Under the pieces are notes generated by a model. The model did no database searches. It worked only from the letters and a program-made list of their open reading frames with translations, and was not told the DNA's origin. From Bacteroidota bacterium (GTDB lineage Bacteria; Bacteroidota; Ignavibacteria; Palsa-1295), in the NCBI GenBank assembly GCA_021324735.1, contig JAJPIO010000013.1, forward strand, positions 58,582-122,581: a stretch of DNA of 64,000 nt, in the 5' to 3' direction. Below are positions 63,635-64,000 of the stretch, piece by piece (the first letter of the stretch is position 1; each line of letters begins with the position of its first letter). The position numbers and the translations under genes are program-made.

Positions 63635-63659
63635 AATTCGCTGAGTGGTGAATGAGAAC

Positions 63660-63673
63660 GTGCCGTAGGCACG
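63660..63673. repeat. Short palindrome GTGCCGTAGGCACG
   Basis: A variant occurs at 15696-15709 (GTGCCTTTAGGCAC). The next 6 bases lead directly into the long hairpin at 63679. Confidence 0.6.
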
Positions 63674-63678
63674 CAATA

Positions 63679-63739
63679 TTTGTAGCCCCCGGTATTGAGC
63701 GCACCAATGGTGCGCGAATAATCGGGGGTTTGCTACAAA
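63679..63739. repeat. 61-bp interrupted inverted repeat
   Basis: TTTGTAGC pairs with GCTACAAA, CCCCCG with CGGGGG, and GCGCACCA with TGGTGCGC around a small loop: three nested stems that make a long hairpin. Confidence 0.8.
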
Positions 63740-63740
63740 G

Positions 63741-63839
63741 GTGTACTCGCGATCTCTGATCGCGAGATCCGGTGGGTTGCCACAATGCTGGAGTATACTC
63801 GTCCCCGCGAACGGCGATCAGAGATCACCGGTACACGAG
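63741..63839. repeat. Dispersed palindromic repeat, copy 2
   Basis: Its left hairpin is identical to that at 20285 and the right half (GGCGATCAGAGATC) is similar; the middle keeps GCCACAA. Copy 2 adds the start GTGTACTC/closing GTACACGAG pairing, so the whole unit can fold on itself. Confidence 0.72.
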
Positions 63840-63848
63840 CCACAGTGC

Positions 63849-63872
63849 GTAGGTCGAGCGTCCGCGCTCGAC
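63849..63872. repeat. Short palindromic repeat, GTAGGTCGAGCG type, copy 2
   Basis: Same head as 63612-63634 with one extra base in the centre. After it, 63873-64000 is AT-rich and I see no gene in it. Confidence 0.65.
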
Positions 63873-64000
63873 ACTCCCCACCAAAATATATAATTGTCAA
63901 AATATTGCCTATTTTTGGGAACTTTTTGACATTATTCTATGTTTTATTATTTCGTTGCTCGGTATGTGTGCTTGAGAAAGTTAGTTGCCAGACAACTAAG

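Noticed and set aside
63873..64000. Promoter TTGACA ... TATTAT near the window end
   Set aside because: The boxes are only 13 bp apart and no gene start is visible before the window ends.

Overview
The window looks like a chromosome segment of a free-living Gram-negative bacterium of the Bacteroidota/Chlorobiota side of the FCB group (Ignavibacteria- or Kapabacteria-like is my best guess, by inference). Six large secreted proteins carry C-terminal sorting domains typical of the type IX secretion system (five type A, one type B). There are many lipoboxes, OmpA and beta-barrel proteins, HYDIN-like choice-of-anchor-D repeats, and TAnnTTTG-like promoter boxes. Shine-Dalgarno sequences are rarely visible and some starts are TTG.

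Layout. 1-4.1 kb: a lipoprotein MsrB (cut by the window edge), rsmI, and three consecutive envelope proteins with SH3-like tails. 4.1-15.5 kb: a subtilisin-like T9SS protease, a tandem lipoprotein pair, tryptophanase, recO, a NarL-type response regulator, a small XRE regulator and a HYDIN-repeat T9SS protein. 15.9-20.2 kb: a Cys-rich secreted protein, pfkA, a DUF2127 membrane protein, an Arg/Ser-rich membrane miniprotein behind a structured leader, a DUF4380 protein and ssb. 20.4-35.4 kb: two tandem T9SS subtilases with a methyltransferase, a giant Gly-rich/HYDIN/cohesin-like T9SS protein next to a double-OmpA protein, and a MacB-type permease.

35.5-57.85 kb is the most unusual part. It is bounded by a 31-bp direct repeat (one mismatch) made of the 3' end of a tRNA-Ser gene; the intact tRNA lies at the right end, and broken genes lie just inside both ends. 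This is the footprint of an integrated element, but no integrase is visible. Its core is a rewired potassium (Kdp) locus. A minus-strand operon encodes an outer-membrane porin, a stand-alone histidine kinase, a 27-residue peptide, KdpF, KdpA, KdpB, KdpC and a kinase-less KdpD-USP-PTS EIIA fusion. Diverging from it are a second porin and an orphan second KdpA with changed selectivity-filter residues. Nearby are a small lipoprotein and an NtrC-type sigma-54 activator in place of KdpE. Three sigma-54-like promoters and three copies of a TAGCGAAACGCTA-type palindrome fit one regulon. The right part of the element has a phage-tail-fibre-like secreted protein, a type B T9SS protein and a frameshifted membrane/TPR gene.

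57.9-64 kb: a candidate small RNA, a di-iron repair protein (RIC) preceded by CCGTAAA operator-like repeats, then hemN-histidine kinase-NtrC as an apparent operon, and a cluster of palindromic dispersed repeats at the end. No rRNA, CRISPR array or transposase was found.
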